Position numbers and translations under genes: made by a program
Part shown: positions 26,656 through 35,667 of the stretch, piece by piece
Layout of the letters: each line of letters starts with the position of its first letter
Numbering within the stretch: the stretch's first letter is position 1
Assembly (NCBI RefSeq): GCF_019243775.1
Contig: NZ_CP069157.1
Span: 2,046,001-2,110,000 of the forward strand
Length of the DNA stretch: 64,000 nucleotides
Direction: 5' to 3'
Origin: Morganella morganii
GTDB taxonomy: Bacteria > Pseudomonadota > Gammaproteobacteria > Enterobacterales > Enterobacteriaceae
The notes under the pieces: model-generated
What the model saw: the letters and a program-made list of their open reading frames with translations, nothing else
The model's database searches: none
What the model was told of the DNA's origin: nothing

Positions 26656-28020
26656 GTGATTAGCGTTTTTGACATGTTTAAAGTGGGGATTGGTCCTTCC
26701 AGCTCCCACACCGTAGGGCCGATGAAAGCCGGGAAGCAGTTTGCTGATGAGTTGGTTGAAAAAGGTCTGATTTCCCGCGTGACCCGCGTTTCTGTTGATG
26801 TCTACGGATCACTCTCCTTAACCGGGAAAGGTCACCATACCGATATCGCTATCATTATGGGTCTGGCCGGTAACTTGCCGGCAACTGTCGATATCGATGG
26901 TATCGCCGGTTTTATCCGCGATGTCGAAGAGACTGAGCGTCTGTCCCTGGCCAATGGTCAGCAGACTGTGGACTTCCCGCGTGAAGGCGGCATGAATTTC
27001 CACACCGGTAACCTGCCGCTGCACGAAAACGGCATGAGTATCACCGCATTTGCCGGTGATGAAGAGCTGTACACCAAAACCTATTACTCCATCGGCGGCG
27101 GGTTTATCGTCGATGCCGAGCATTTCGGTCAGGATAACGCCAACGAAACACCGGTATCCTACCCGTATGCCTCAGCGGAAGAGCTGCTGAATCACTGTCA
27201 TCAGACCGGGCTTTCCGTCTCCTCCCTGATGCTGAAAAATGAGCTGGATATGCACAGCCGTGAAGAGATCGACGCGTATTTCGCCGATGTCTACAAAACC
27301 ATGACTGACTGTATCGCTCACGGTCTGGAAACCGAAGGCATTCTGCCGGGGCCGCTGCGTGTGCCGCGCCGTGCCGCTGCACTGAACCGCCTGATCAACT
27401 CCGCCGGTAAACTCTCCAAAGACCCGATGAACGTGGTTGACCTGGTCAATATGTTTGCTCTGGCTGTCAACGAAGAAAACGCAGCGGGCGGCCGTGTGGT
27501 TACCGCACCGACAAACGGTGCCTGCGGGATCGTCCCTGCGGTACTGGCGTATTATGATCACTGCATCGAGAAAGTGACACCGGAAACCTATCTCCGCTAC
27601 TTCCTCGCCTGCGGCGCGGTCGGCATTCTGTACAAAATGAACGCGTCTATCTCCGGTGCGGAAGTCGGTTGCCAGGGCGAAGTCGGTGTGGCCTGCTCAA
27701 TGGCGGCTGCCGGTCTGACTGAAATCCTCGGCGGCAGCCCGGAACAGGTCTGTGTGGCTGCTGAAATCGGTATGGAACACAACCTGGGCTTAACCTGTGA
27801 CCCGGTTGCCGGTCAGGTTCAGGTACCGTGCATCGAACGTAACGCCATTGCCTCTGTGAAAGCGATCAACGCTGCCCGTATGGCTATGCGCCGTACCAGC
27901 GCACCGCGTGTTTCTCTCGATAAAGTCATCGAAACCATGTATGAAACCGGGAAAGACATGAACGCCAAATACCGTGAAACATCACGCGGCGGTCTTGCAA
28001 TCAAGGTTCAGTGCGACTGA
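26656..28020 (+). CDS. sdaA: L-serine ammonia-lyase (serine deaminase)
   Basis: This 454-residue iron-sulfur enzyme turns L-serine into pyruvate and ammonia. The N-terminal regulatory domain contains [20 protein letters not shown]. The catalytic domain holds the cysteines expected to bind the cluster: [33 protein letters not shown] and [19 protein letters not shown]. The start is GTG at 26656, seven bases after AAGGAG, giving the same length as E. coli SdaA. An upstream in-frame ATG is rejected. The terminator is at 28061-28092. Confidence 0.95.
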   Translation: MISVFDMFKVGIGPSSSHTVGPMKAGKQFADELVEKGLISRVTRVSVDVYGSLSLTGKGHHTDIAIIMGLAGNLPATVDIDGIAGFIRDVEETERLSLANGQQTVDFPREGGMNFHTGNLPLHENGMSITAFAGDEELYTKTYYSIGGGFIVDAEHFGQDNANETPVSYPYASAEELLNHCHQTGLSVSSLMLKNELDMHSREEIDAYFADVYKTMTDCIAHGLETEGILPGPLRVPRRAAALNRLINSAGKLSKDPMNVVDLVNMFALAVNEENAAGGRVVTAPTNGACGIVPAVLAYYDHCIEKVTPETYLRYFLACGAVGILYKMNASISGAEVGCQGEVGVACSMAAAGLTEILGGSPEQVCVAAEIGMEHNLGLTCDPVAGQVQVPCIERNAIASVKAINAARMAMRRTSAPRVSLDKVIETMYETGKDMNAKYRETSRGGLAIKVQCD

Positions 28021-28042
28021 TTTTGTGATTTAACTCACAAAA
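28021..28042 (+). promoter_or_regulatory. perfect CRP-type palindrome after sdaA
   Basis: TTTTGTGATTTAACTCACAA and the following AA form a 22-bp palindrome with perfect TGTGA-N6-TCACA halves. It starts directly after the sdaA stop and 461 bases before manX. It could be a CRP site for the mannose operon region or a chance match that folds in the sdaA 3' end. Confidence 0.45.
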
Positions 28043-28503
28043 CATAATTCGCTGACATTAATATCCCTGCAACATTGCAGGGATATTTTTTACCTGAAGC
28101 GCATCAGCACCGGTCATTTTTCGACCAATTTGTAATGTTTTCAGATGCAAATGTTTATAATATGTAAAATATCATAGTGTATAACTCTGCAAAACAATCA
28201 AACATCACCTCATCACTCTGACAAATAGCTCATTCAACACAATAATTAACTATAATTAAGTGTTTAATGTTTCTGTTTTGTTGTTTTCTGACGGAAAGCA
28301 AGTTTTTTTACCTTCATAGAATGTTAACCTTCTATTTAATTAGTGCCCCGAAATTAATTATCGCTGTTTAAACGTAAATAATTAGCGGTATCACGGGCCT
28401 GAGACTATCTTTACACCGGAGTCTTACGGTTTTTTTTCTGACCCATAAAAGATTCTGTGTAATACACAAGAACCATCCTGACTGATGTTAAGGGGGAACA
28501 GAG
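28043..28503. other. long upstream region of manXYZ
   Basis: After the sdaA terminator this AT-rich region of about 410 bases contains TATAAT at 28156-28161, without a well-placed -35 hexamer, and no reading frame I can support. It presumably holds the CRP- and Mlc-type control sites known for manXYZ in enterobacteria, but I cannot place an Mlc operator. Confidence 0.4.
28061..28092 (+). terminator. sdaA terminator
   Basis: A ten-pair stem ATATCCCTGC/GCAGGGATAT (28061-28070 with 28077-28086) is followed by T's. Confidence 0.9.
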
Positions 28504-29487
28504 GTGAGTATAGCCATTATGATTGGCACCCACGGCAAAGCCGCTGAGCAGTTACTGCGCACGACGGAAATGCTGATCGGTGAACAGGAGAACGTCTCCT
28601 TCATCGATTTCGTACCGGGGGAAAATGCCGACACACTATATGCGAAGTACAATGAGAAGCTGCCCGGTTTATCAACCGCTGACGGGGTATTATTCCTCGT
28701 TGATACCTGGGGCGGCAGCCCGTTCAACGCAGCAAACCGTATTGTGACTGAGCAGGATCAGGCCGCAGGCGGCAACAGCAATTATGAGATAGTCACAGGC
28801 GTTAACGTGCCGATGCTGGTCGAGACTTTTATGTGCCGTGATGATAATCCGTCATTGCAGGAACTGGTTGCGGTAGCGCTGGAAACCGGCCGTGAAGGGA
28901 TCCGCGCCCTGAAAGCACAGGACGAACCGGCACCGAAAGCAGCACCTGCACCAAAACCGGCCGCACAACCGGCGGCACCGGCAGGCCCGGGCGGACACAT
29001 GACTATCGCCCTCGCCCGTATCGATGACCGTCTGATCCACGGCCAGGTCGCCACCCGCTGGACCAAAGAAACCAACGTCAAACGCATTATTGTCGTCAGT
29101 GACGAGGTTGCCAAAGACACCGTCCGCTCAACACTGCTCAAGCAGGTTGCTCCTCCGGGTGTAACCGCGCACGTGGTGGATGTGGCGAAAATGGTGCGTG
29201 TCTGGAATAACCCGAAATACGCCAATGACCGCTGCATGCTCCTGTTTACCAACCCGGCAGATGTTCTGCGCCTGGTGGAAGACGGTGTGGAGATTAAATC
29301 AGTCAACATCGGCGGGATGGCCTTCCACGAAGGTAAAAAACAGGTTAACAATGCGGTTTCTATCGATGAAAACGATATCGTGGCATTCAAAGCGCTGAAT
29401 GACCGCAATATCGAGCTGGAAGTCCGCAAAGTCTCCACCGATTCAAAAATAAAAATGATGGATTTAATCAGCAAAGCTGAAAGTTAA
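28504..29487 (+). CDS. manX: PTS mannose transporter subunit IIAB
   Basis: This 327-residue cytosolic protein receives phosphate from HPr. Domain IIA (residues 1-130) begins VSIAIMIGTHGKAAEQLL, with the phosphorylated histidine near residue 10, and contains VDTWGGSPFNAANRI. A flexible Ala/Pro-rich linker (about 142-160) joins it to domain IIB, whose phosphorylation histidine lies in IDDRLIHGQVATRW. The start codon is GTG with a purine-rich ribosome site. It is first in manXYZ, which imports and phosphorylates mannose, glucose and amino sugars. Confidence 0.95.
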   Translation: MSIAIMIGTHGKAAEQLLRTTEMLIGEQENVSFIDFVPGENADTLYAKYNEKLPGLSTADGVLFLVDTWGGSPFNAANRIVTEQDQAAGGNSNYEIVTGVNVPMLVETFMCRDDNPSLQELVAVALETGREGIRALKAQDEPAPKAAPAPKPAAQPAAPAGPGGHMTIALARIDDRLIHGQVATRWTKETNVKRIIVVSDEVAKDTVRSTLLKQVAPPGVTAHVVDVAKMVRVWNNPKYANDRCMLLFTNPADVLRLVEDGVEIKSVNIGGMAFHEGKKQVNNAVSIDENDIVAFKALNDRNIELEVRKVSTDSKIKMMDLISKAES

Positions 29488-29550
29488 TTTGACCCATTAC
29501 TCAATACAAAATTTGTTGTCTGCAAAATGACTGGTTAAAGGAGAAACACA

Positions 29551-30348
29551 ATGGAACTTTCCGTTGTACAAATCGTCCTGGTCTTCATCGTTGCCTGTGT
29601 TGCAGGTATGGGGTCAATCCTCGATGAATTCCAGTTCCACCGCCCGCTGGTCGCCTGTACGCTGATGGGGATCGTACTGGGTGATATGAAAACCGGGATC
29701 ATGATCGGCGGTACGCTGGAAATGATCGCACTCGGCTGGATGAACATCGGTGCGGCAGTGGCACCGGATGCGGCGCTGGCATCCATCATTTCCACTATCC
29801 TGGTTATCGCCGGGGGCCAGAACATCGGTGCCGGTATCGCGCTGGCTATTCCGCTGGCGGCTGCCGGTCAGGTGCTGACCATTATCGTCCGTACCATCAC
29901 CGTGGCCTTCCAGCACATGGGTGACCGTGCAGCTGATAAGGGAAATCTCACCGCGCTGGGGATGATCCACGTCGGTGCCCTGCTGTTACAGGCAATGCGT
30001 ATCGCTATTCCGGCGGTTATTGTGGCCGTGTCTGTCGGTACTGATGTTGTCCGTGAAATGCTTGACTCGATTCCTGACTGGGTCACCAACGGTCTGAATA
30101 TCGCCGGGGGCATGATTGTTGTGGTCGGTTACGCGATGGTTATCAACATGATGCGTGCCGGCTACCTGATGCCATTCTTCTATCTGGGTTTCGTTACCGC
30201 GGCATTTACTGATTTCAACCTGGTTGCGCTGGGTGTCATCGGTGCGGTTATGGCTGTGCTGTATATTCAGCTCAGTCCGAAATACAACAAATCGGAAGTC
30301 GTTGTCGCTGCCGGCAGCAAAAACGACCTGGATAACGAGTTAGACTAA
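29551..30348 (+). CDS. manY: PTS mannose transporter subunit IIC
   Basis: This 265-residue inner-membrane channel subunit has about eight membrane helices. Family motifs are GSILDEFQFHRPLVACTLMG, GLVLGD-like GIVLGDMKTGIMIGGTLEMI and the loop HMGDRAADKGNLTALGMIHV. It carries the sugar across the membrane together with IID. AAAGGAG lies nine bases upstream of ATG. The C-terminal tail is charged and cytosolic. Confidence 0.95.
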   Translation: MELSVVQIVLVFIVACVAGMGSILDEFQFHRPLVACTLMGIVLGDMKTGIMIGGTLEMIALGWMNIGAAVAPDAALASIISTILVIAGGQNIGAGIALAIPLAAAGQVLTIIVRTITVAFQHMGDRAADKGNLTALGMIHVGALLLQAMRIAIPAVIVAVSVGTDVVREMLDSIPDWVTNGLNIAGGMIVVVGYAMVINMMRAGYLMPFFYLGFVTAAFTDFNLVALGVIGAVMAVLYIQLSPKYNKSEVVVAAGSKNDLDNELD

Positions 30349-30361
30349 GAAGGTGAGCAAC

Positions 30362-31219
30362 ATGGTTGATACTACAAGCAACGTAACCGGCAGAAAACAG
30401 TTAAGAAAGAGCGATATCCGGGGTGTCTTCATCCGCTCAAACCTGTTTCAGGGTTCATGGAACTTTGAACGTATGCAGGCAATGGGCTACGCCTTCTCCA
30501 TGGTACCGGTGATCCGCCGTCTTTATCCGGAAAATAATGAAGAACGCAGACAGGCTATCAAACGCCATATGGAGTTCTTTAACACCCACCCGTATATGGC
30601 TGCACCTATCCTCGGTGTAACCTGTGCGATGGAAGAGCAGCGCGCTAATGGTGCGGCTATCGACGACGGTGCCATCAACGGTATCAAAGTCGGTCTGATG
30701 GGGCCGCTGGCCGGTGTCGGCGACCCGATTTTCTGGGGTACCGTGCGTCCGGTCTTTGCCGCCCTCGGTGCGGGGATTGCCATGACCGGCAGCCTGCTCG
30801 GGCCGTTACTGTTCTTCTTCCTGTTTAACCTGGTCCGCCTGGCAACCCGTTACTACGGCGTGGCTTACGGCTACAAAAAAGGCCTGGATATTGTTCAGGA
30901 TATGGGCGGCGGCTTCCTGCAGAAACTGACAGAGGGGGCATCAATCCTCGGTCTGTTTGTTATGGGTGCGCTGGTGAACAAATGGACAAAAGTGAATATC
31001 CCGCTGGTGGTGTCGGAAATTAAAAACCCGACCACCGGCGAGATGGAAATCACCACTGTTCAGACCATCCTCAACCAGCTGATGCCGGGCCTGATGCCGC
31101 TGCTGCTGACATTCGGCTGTATGTGGCTGTTGCGTCATAAAGTGAATGCCCTGCTGATTATTATCGGCTTCTTTGTGCTGGGTATTCTGGGTTATGTCTT
31201 TGGTTTCCTGGGACTGTAA
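30362..31219 (+). CDS. manZ: PTS mannose transporter subunit IID
   Basis: This 285-residue subunit begins MVDTTSNVTGRKQLRKSDIR and follows E. coli ManZ: FIRSNLFQGSWNFERMQAMG, GPLAGVGDPIFWGTVRPVFA, TRYYGVAYGYKKGLDIV, GGGFLQKLTEGASILGLFVM and a C-terminal helix GFFVLGILGYVFGFLGL. It contacts IIC and IIB and is also the class of receptor used by some bacteriocins and lambda DNA. GAAGG is eight bases before ATG 30362, so the GTG nine bases upstream is rejected. Confidence 0.95.
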   Translation: MVDTTSNVTGRKQLRKSDIRGVFIRSNLFQGSWNFERMQAMGYAFSMVPVIRRLYPENNEERRQAIKRHMEFFNTHPYMAAPILGVTCAMEEQRANGAAIDDGAINGIKVGLMGPLAGVGDPIFWGTVRPVFAALGAGIAMTGSLLGPLLFFFLFNLVRLATRYYGVAYGYKKGLDIVQDMGGGFLQKLTEGASILGLFVMGALVNKWTKVNIPLVVSEIKNPTTGEMEITTVQTILNQLMPGLMPLLLTFGCMWLLRHKVNALLIIIGFFVLGILGYVFGFLGL

Positions 31220-31274
31220 CCGGTAAAAAACACGTTCTGACGAACGCGTATTTTCAGAAAGAGTATGGTAGTTT

Positions 31275-31304
31275 AAACGGGAGGCTCGCCTCCCGTTTTC
31301 TGTT
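31275..31304 (+). terminator. manXYZ terminator
   Basis: A ten-pair stem AAACGGGAGG/CCTCCCGTTT (31275-31284 with 31289-31298) is followed by T-rich sequence. Confidence 0.9.
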
Positions 31305-31328
31305 TCACTTCAGGGGAAAAGAACCACA

Positions 31329-31787
31329 ATGAGTGTAAATGATATTGTTCTGCTGGCTGTGATTGTGCTGATGCTGCTGTTTGCCGTCTACGACGAATTT
31401 ATTGTTAACACACTAAAAGGCAAAACACAGCTGCGGATAAAACTGCGCCGTAATCACCGCGCTGACGCTGTGATCTTTATCCTTCTTATCGGTATTGTTA
31501 TTTATAATAATATAACCGGACACGGCAGCCCGTTAACAACTTATTTACTTTCCGGCTGTATTATCATTGCTATTTATCTGGCTTTTATTCGTTCACCGAA
31601 GTTATATTTTAAGCAGGACGGATTTTTTTACGCCAATGCATATATTAAATATGATAGAATAAAAACAATGAATTTATCAGAAGACGGCATTCTTCTTGTG
31701 GGTTTGGAAAATCGTAAAATTTACATCAAAGTCACGCATCTTGATGATTTACAAAAAATTTATAATTTTATGATTAATAATAAATAA
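31329..31787 (+). CDS. yobD: YobD, UPF0266 membrane protein
   Basis: This 152-residue protein equals E. coli YobD in length and carries the same blocks: an N-terminal helix, IFILLIGIVIYNNITGHGSP, IRSPKLYFKQDGFFYANAYI, and RIKTMNLSEDGILLV. Three membrane helices are expected, followed by a C-terminal cytosolic domain. Function unknown. It lies between manZ and mntP, as in E. coli. The codon use turns AT-rich toward its 3' end. Confidence 0.9.
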   Translation: MSVNDIVLLAVIVLMLLFAVYDEFIVNTLKGKTQLRIKLRRNHRADAVIFILLIGIVIYNNITGHGSPLTTYLLSGCIIIAIYLAFIRSPKLYFKQDGFFYANAYIKYDRIKTMNLSEDGILLVGLENRKIYIKVTHLDDLQKIYNFMINNK

Positions 31788-31815
31788 TAACCCCTTCTTT
31801 TTATCCCCCTACAGA

Positions 31816-31847
31816 AATAAAGACTAATGATGATATTAGTCTTTATT
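31816..31847 (+). terminator. AT-rich hairpin downstream of yobD
   Basis: A 13-bp perfect stem AATAAAGACTAAT/ATTAGTCTTTATT (31816-31828 with 31835-31847) follows the yobD stop by about 30 bases. The stem is AT-rich and the T-tract poor, so termination is likely but not strong. Confidence 0.6.
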
Positions 31848-31864
31848 ATCTTATTAAAATACCA

Positions 31865-31883
31865 TGTAATGAAAATCATTCTC
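31865..31883 (+). promoter_or_regulatory. predicted Fur box upstream of the mntP riboswitch
   Basis: TAATGAAAATCATTCTC (31867-31883) matches the Fur consensus at 15 of 19 positions. It lies about 75 bases before the riboswitch, close to where the promoter must be. Confidence 0.6.
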
Positions 31884-31957
31884 ATTAGCATCTTTTAAAA
31901 CTAAAATATATATTCTTGCCTTTTTTATTTTCTGTGATATCTTTCCGGTCACGTCAT

Positions 31958-32144
31958 TGGGGAGTAGCCTGTTCTGTTATTAACCTCTCAGGGAAATAAC
32001 AGAAAATCCGTGTCAACATACTTGCGTGATATTATATCAGCATGGTGCGGATGCCGTTTCGGTTGGCAAGACCATAGACACGCAGTTCACCGGAGGTCGG
32101 GGTTGGATTGTGTGTATATGGATAAGCTACCCGACCGAGACTGA
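31958..32144 (+). promoter_or_regulatory. yybP-ykoY manganese riboswitch
   Basis: The leader of mntP contains the conserved blocks in order: GGGGAGTAGCCTG (31958-31970), TCAACATACTTGC, GCAAGACCATAGACACGCAG, CGGAGGTCGGGGTTG and TATGGATAAGCTACCCGACC ending GAGACTGAG. The first and last blocks pair (GTAGC with GCTAC) as in the E. coli alx/mntP leaders. Mn2+ binding frees the mntP ribosome site, which overlaps the 3' end of the element, and so turns on the manganese exporter. Confidence 0.92.
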
Positions 32145-32148
32145 GTTT

Positions 32149-32718
32149 ATGAGTTTTTACGCCACCCTCGTCCTTGCCCTGGCCCTGTCTATGGATGCCT
32201 TCGCCGTTGCTGTCTGCAAAGGCGCTACCCTGCACAAACCACCTTTACGTGAAGCACTGCGCACCGGATTTATCTTTGGTGTGATTGAAGCCCTGACGCC
32301 GCTTATCGGCTGGGCTATCGGTATTTACGCCAGCCGCTACGTGATGGAATGGGATCACTGGATTGCTTTCTCACTGCTGTTTATCCTCGGTGCCCGCATG
32401 ATTTACAACAGCGTCACCGTCGGTGATGACTGCTGCGCCCGCCATGAAAAACCACAGCGCCACAGCGCATTACATCTTGCCACCACAGCGGTTGCCACCA
32501 GCCTGGACGCGATGGCGATTGGTGTCGGCCTTGCGTTTCTGGAAGTCAATATTGTCCATACCGCGATGACTATCGGGCTGATGACCATGATTATGGCCAC
32601 CACCGGGATGATCCTCGGGCGTTATATCGGCCCGATGCTGGGCAAGCGGGCAGAAATTGTCGGCGGGATTGTACTGATCCTGATCGGATTTACCATTCTG
32701 TATGAACATATTGGTTAA
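32149..32718 (+). CDS. mntP: manganese exporter MntP
   Basis: This 189-residue inner-membrane protein begins [20 protein letters not shown], with the conserved [12 protein letters not shown] motif. A second similar half holds [14 protein letters not shown]. The internal duplication with paired aspartates in membrane helices is the hallmark of MntP, which exports Mn2+. Six helices are expected. I chose ATG 32149, directly behind the riboswitch, in place of a longer in-frame start that would lie within the riboswitch. Confidence 0.95.
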   Translation: MSFYATLVLALALSMDAFAVAVCKGATLHKPPLREALRTGFIFGVIEALTPLIGWAIGIYASRYVMEWDHWIAFSLLFILGARMIYNSVTVGDDCCARHEKPQRHSALHLATTAVATSLDAMAIGVGLAFLEVNIVHTAMTIGLMTMIMATTGMILGRYIGPMLGKRAEIVGGIVLILIGFTILYEHIG

Positions 32719-32737
32719 TCGCTTAATCACTTCTGAT

Positions 32738-32761
32738 GACCCGCTCCGGCGGGTCTTTTTG
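32738..32761 (+). terminator. mntP terminator
   Basis: A seven-pair stem GACCCGC/GCGGGTC (32738-32744 with 32749-32755) is followed by six T and lies just before the end of the convergent rlmA gene. Confidence 0.85.
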
Positions 32762-32769
32762 TTTCTGAA

Positions 32770-33585
32770 TCAGGCTTCCCGGCGGTAAACCCGGATCAGA
32801 AAATCTGTTTCGCAGGAAAAGGCGGTTTCTGCTGCCAGCTGATGTTTCACAGCCTCTGTCGCTTTCCAGGCAAACGGTGTCATCGAAAGCAGTGCGAGTG
32901 CATCCGCGCCGTTCAGCAGCATCGGGTACGCCACCTGCTGCTCTTGTGCCGGACCGAATCCCGGGAAATGCTCTTCCTTCAGCGGGTGCAGATGCACCTC
33001 ATCATAAATAAGGGATTTCAACTGATACAGATGACGCGGCCCCGGGGTCACGGTAATCACAATGCCGCCCGGTTTCACCACACGGGTTAACTCATCCGGA
33101 TTACACGGCGCATAGATCCGCAGCACCCCATCCAGACTGTTATCCTCAAACGGCAGCCGCTGGCTGGATGCCACACTGAAGCTGACCTGCGGATAGCGTT
33201 TTGCACCGTAGCGGACAGCAACCTTCGCCACATCCAGCCCGTACACCGTCACCTGCCGTGCCGCAAGGTTTTCCGCCAGTGCGCCGGTGTAGTACCCCTC
33301 GCCGCAGCCGATATCCAGCACCTGCTCCGCCTGTACCGGTAAATACTGTTCAAATGCCGCGATTACCTGATCCCGCATCGGGCGGTAATGGTGATTATCC
33401 AGAAATGCCCGGCGCGCCTGCATCATCTCTTTACTGTCACCCGGCTCTTTCGAGCGCTTGAACTGGACAGGCAGGAGATTGATATACCCCTCTTTCGCGA
33501 GATCAAACTGATGGTGGTTTTCGCAGCTGTAACTGCCGGAGCGGTGCGTCAGCGGGTGCTGGCAAAGCGGACATTGGTAAGACAT
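32770..33585 (-). CDS. rlmA: 23S rRNA (guanine745-N1)-methyltransferase
   Basis: This 271-residue enzyme begins MSYQCPLCQHPL and has a zinc finger formed by CPLC and the following SCENHHQFD. FDLAKEGYINLLPVQ and SKEPGDSKEMMQARRAFLD are RlmA signatures. The SAM-binding motif is VLDIGCGEGYYTGAL (around residue 90) and the catalytic-site loop is RIYAPCNPDELTRVVKPGG. It methylates G745 in helix 35 of 23S rRNA. It follows mntP as in E. coli, here convergent to it. Confidence 0.94.
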   Translation of the reverse strand: MSYQCPLCQHPLTHRSGSYSCENHHQFDLAKEGYINLLPVQFKRSKEPGDSKEMMQARRAFLDNHHYRPMRDQVIAAFEQYLPVQAEQVLDIGCGEGYYTGALAENLAARQVTVYGLDVAKVAVRYGAKRYPQVSFSVASSQRLPFEDNSLDGVLRIYAPCNPDELTRVVKPGGIVITVTPGPRHLYQLKSLIYDEVHLHPLKEEHFPGFGPAQEQQVAYPMLLNGADALALLSMTPFAWKATEAVKHQLAAETAFSCETDFLIRVYRREA

Positions 33586-33667
33586 AATCATTCACTGTGA
33601 AATAATGTAAGGGTGCAACCGGCAACGGCCTGTGCCGGTGACGGAAAATCTGAGGCGAAACCATACC

Positions 33668-34717
33668 ATGAAAACCTACTGGTGGCAGGATAAAATTGAT
33701 GATTATCAGCAATGGCACAGCCTGCTTGTCAGGGTTAATCCTGAAACGGTAAATGAAGATGCCCCTGCGCTGCTCAGCGGCCATAACAGCCGGATGCAGC
33801 TGCAGCTGCGTGGTTATCCGCTGTTCTGGGCAACCGTACTGCGTGATCACTGTGGTGTCTGGCTGATTTATAATCAGGACCATCCCGCTCAGCAGAATCT
33901 GTTATCGCCGCTCCGCTCACAACAGACTGAGAAAATTGCCGCTCTGCCGGCAGAAGAACAGACCCCGCAGTGGTGCCGTTACTTCGCCCGTGATTTGCAG
34001 GAACGGCCTTCCCCGCTGCTTGCGGCCGGAGAGTGGCTGCTGCACCCGATGAATATCAGACCGCCGTCCGCCCCTTATGTTGTCAATGCCCCCTGTTCCC
34101 GGGAAAAATGGTGTTTCCGTTCACCGTCTGCCAACGATATCAGCAATGCGGACTGGCTGTTATACAGCGAAGACCTGCCGGATCTGCAATCCCCCGGACG
34201 GGTTATGTTTGCGGACTGGTGGTTCGGCGGTTACCAACTGCTGCCGCGTTACGCGGTTGAGCCGCAAAGCAGCCGCCTGAAATACTGGCGTAAAGTTGCC
34301 CGCGAAGGAAAACTGCCGCCGGTGCTGATCTGGTACATCAGCGGCCTGGCATCCTACATTATACTTGATGGTCATCTGCGGTTGCAGGCAGCGTACGACG
34401 AAAATATTCCGCCTTCCTTTATTGTGCTCAGCCAGTACCATGAATGCAGCTATGAACCGGATCCTGCCGCGATTGCAAAAGTGCAACAGGCAATAACGCA
34501 TCAGATGGATAAAAATCCGCATCCGGATATCCGCGGGATCAACCAGACATTAATCAGCCTGTATCAGAACCGCTACGGGCGGCACTCCACCCGCAGCCGG
34601 GCAATACTGGGTGACGGTCGTTCATGGGAAGAGGATGTTTCCCGTTATCTGCGCCGCCACGGCGACACCGGGCACCTCACGGCTATTTTGCAGCGGACGG
34701 AAGAAACCGCGGGATAG
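33668..34717 (+). CDS. hypothetical protein with ParB-like motif
   Basis: This 349-residue soluble protein is tryptophan-rich (YWWQ, DWWFGGYQL, LIWYISG). Around residues 220-245 LPPVLIWYISGLASYIILDG is followed by HLRLQAAY, a pattern like the ParB/sulfiredoxin nucleotide-binding segment 'PI-x-V...-dGhhRl-A'. It also has RGINQTLISLYQNRYGRHST near the C-terminus. I know no assigned function. The start was set at MKTYWWQ because upstream codons lack a ribosome site. It is a single gene between rlmA and the VWA protein. An immunity or regulatory role is only a guess. Confidence 0.6.
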   Translation: MKTYWWQDKIDDYQQWHSLLVRVNPETVNEDAPALLSGHNSRMQLQLRGYPLFWATVLRDHCGVWLIYNQDHPAQQNLLSPLRSQQTEKIAALPAEEQTPQWCRYFARDLQERPSPLLAAGEWLLHPMNIRPPSAPYVVNAPCSREKWCFRSPSANDISNADWLLYSEDLPDLQSPGRVMFADWWFGGYQLLPRYAVEPQSSRLKYWRKVAREGKLPPVLIWYISGLASYIILDGHLRLQAAYDENIPPSFIVLSQYHECSYEPDPAAIAKVQQAITHQMDKNPHPDIRGINQTLISLYQNRYGRHSTRSRAILGDGRSWEEDVSRYLRRHGDTGHLTAILQRTEETAG

Positions 34718-34813
34718 TTAATCAGATAAATCTGCTGTGAATATTTTTTGTTCACCTCAGAATACATCATTATCCGTCGTATAACCCTGTCAGAAATAGT
34801 ATAAGGAACATCT

Positions 34814-35536
34814 ATGTTCAGACTCTCCCGCACCTTTATTGCACCACTCCTGCTGTTATTTTCCGCCTCGCTGTTTGCGGCAGCCGAAACCAAACCTGCG
34901 GCACCGGCAGATTTGGATCTGGTCTTTGTTCTGGATAAAAGCGGCTCCATGTCCGGTTTTGAACAGGACACCATCGGCGGTTATAACTCCGTTCTTGCCG
35001 AAAACCGTAAAAAAGAAGGCAATATTTACGTCACCACCGTTTTATTCAACCACGAAAACAGCACGCTGCATAACCGCGAGCCTATCAGCAAAGTCAAAAA
35101 CCTGACACTGGATGATTATTCTGTCGGTGGCAATACCGCATTACTGGACGCTGTCGGTATTACTATTGATAAGATCCGCGAAAACCGCAAAATTACCAAA
35201 AATAATAATGTGTTATTTGTGATTATTACTGACGGCGAAGAGAATAGCAGCCGTAAATACAGTCGTGATAAGATTAAATCAATGATTAATTCTGCGGAGA
35301 AAGAAGATAAGTGGGACTTTATTTTCCTCGGCGCCAATATTGATGCTATCGCAGAAGCCGGTAATATCGGCATTAAAAGCGACAACGCCACCGGTTATGT
35401 GCAGGATAAAGCTGGTTACGGCAAAGCGTATGATGCCGTAAATAAAGCAGTTGAAGTAAAACAGCAATCAAAACCGATTACTTCCGAATGGAAAGCGGAA
35501 GTCGAAAAAGATAACAACGAACGCAGTAAAAAATAA
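34814..35536 (+). CDS. secreted von Willebrand factor A domain protein
   Basis: This 240-residue protein has a signal peptide (MFRLSRTFIAPLLLLFSASL, cleavage near FAAA) and a single VWA domain. The metal-ion-dependent adhesion site is complete: DKSGSMS, the threonine in GGNTALLDAV, and the aspartate in IITDGEENS. The C-terminus is lysine-rich (EVEKDNNERSKK). It should be periplasmic, or exported further, and bind a protein partner through Mg2+. AAGGA precedes the ATG. A terminator follows at 35561-35593. The neighbouring YadA-like stub might hint at a former surface-protein locus, but this is inference. Confidence 0.82.
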   Translation: MFRLSRTFIAPLLLLFSASLFAAAETKPAAPADLDLVFVLDKSGSMSGFEQDTIGGYNSVLAENRKKEGNIYVTTVLFNHENSTLHNREPISKVKNLTLDDYSVGGNTALLDAVGITIDKIRENRKITKNNNVLFVIITDGEENSSRKYSRDKIKSMINSAEKEDKWDFIFLGANIDAIAEAGNIGIKSDNATGYVQDKAGYGKAYDAVNKAVEVKQQSKPITSEWKAEVEKDNNERSKK

Positions 35537-35560
35537 CAAAACACCTCTTATTTATTCACC

Positions 35561-35593
35561 AAAACAGTACGGTCCGCCGTACTGTTTTATTTT
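35561..35593 (+). terminator. terminator after the VWA gene
   Basis: A stem AAAACAGTACGG/CCGTACTGTTTT (from 35561) with a short loop and T-rich end. Confidence 0.8.
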
Positions 35594-35667
35594 CTCATCC
35601 CGCCGTTCTTTTTTCCCCGCAACTCTGCTTACCATGAACATCAAATGACTGAAGTTCAGCCGGATAA

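Noticed and set aside
28129-28161. Possible manX promoter with TATAAT at 28156
   Set aside because: No -35 hexamer at proper spacing, and the position is far upstream of manX; not enough to call.
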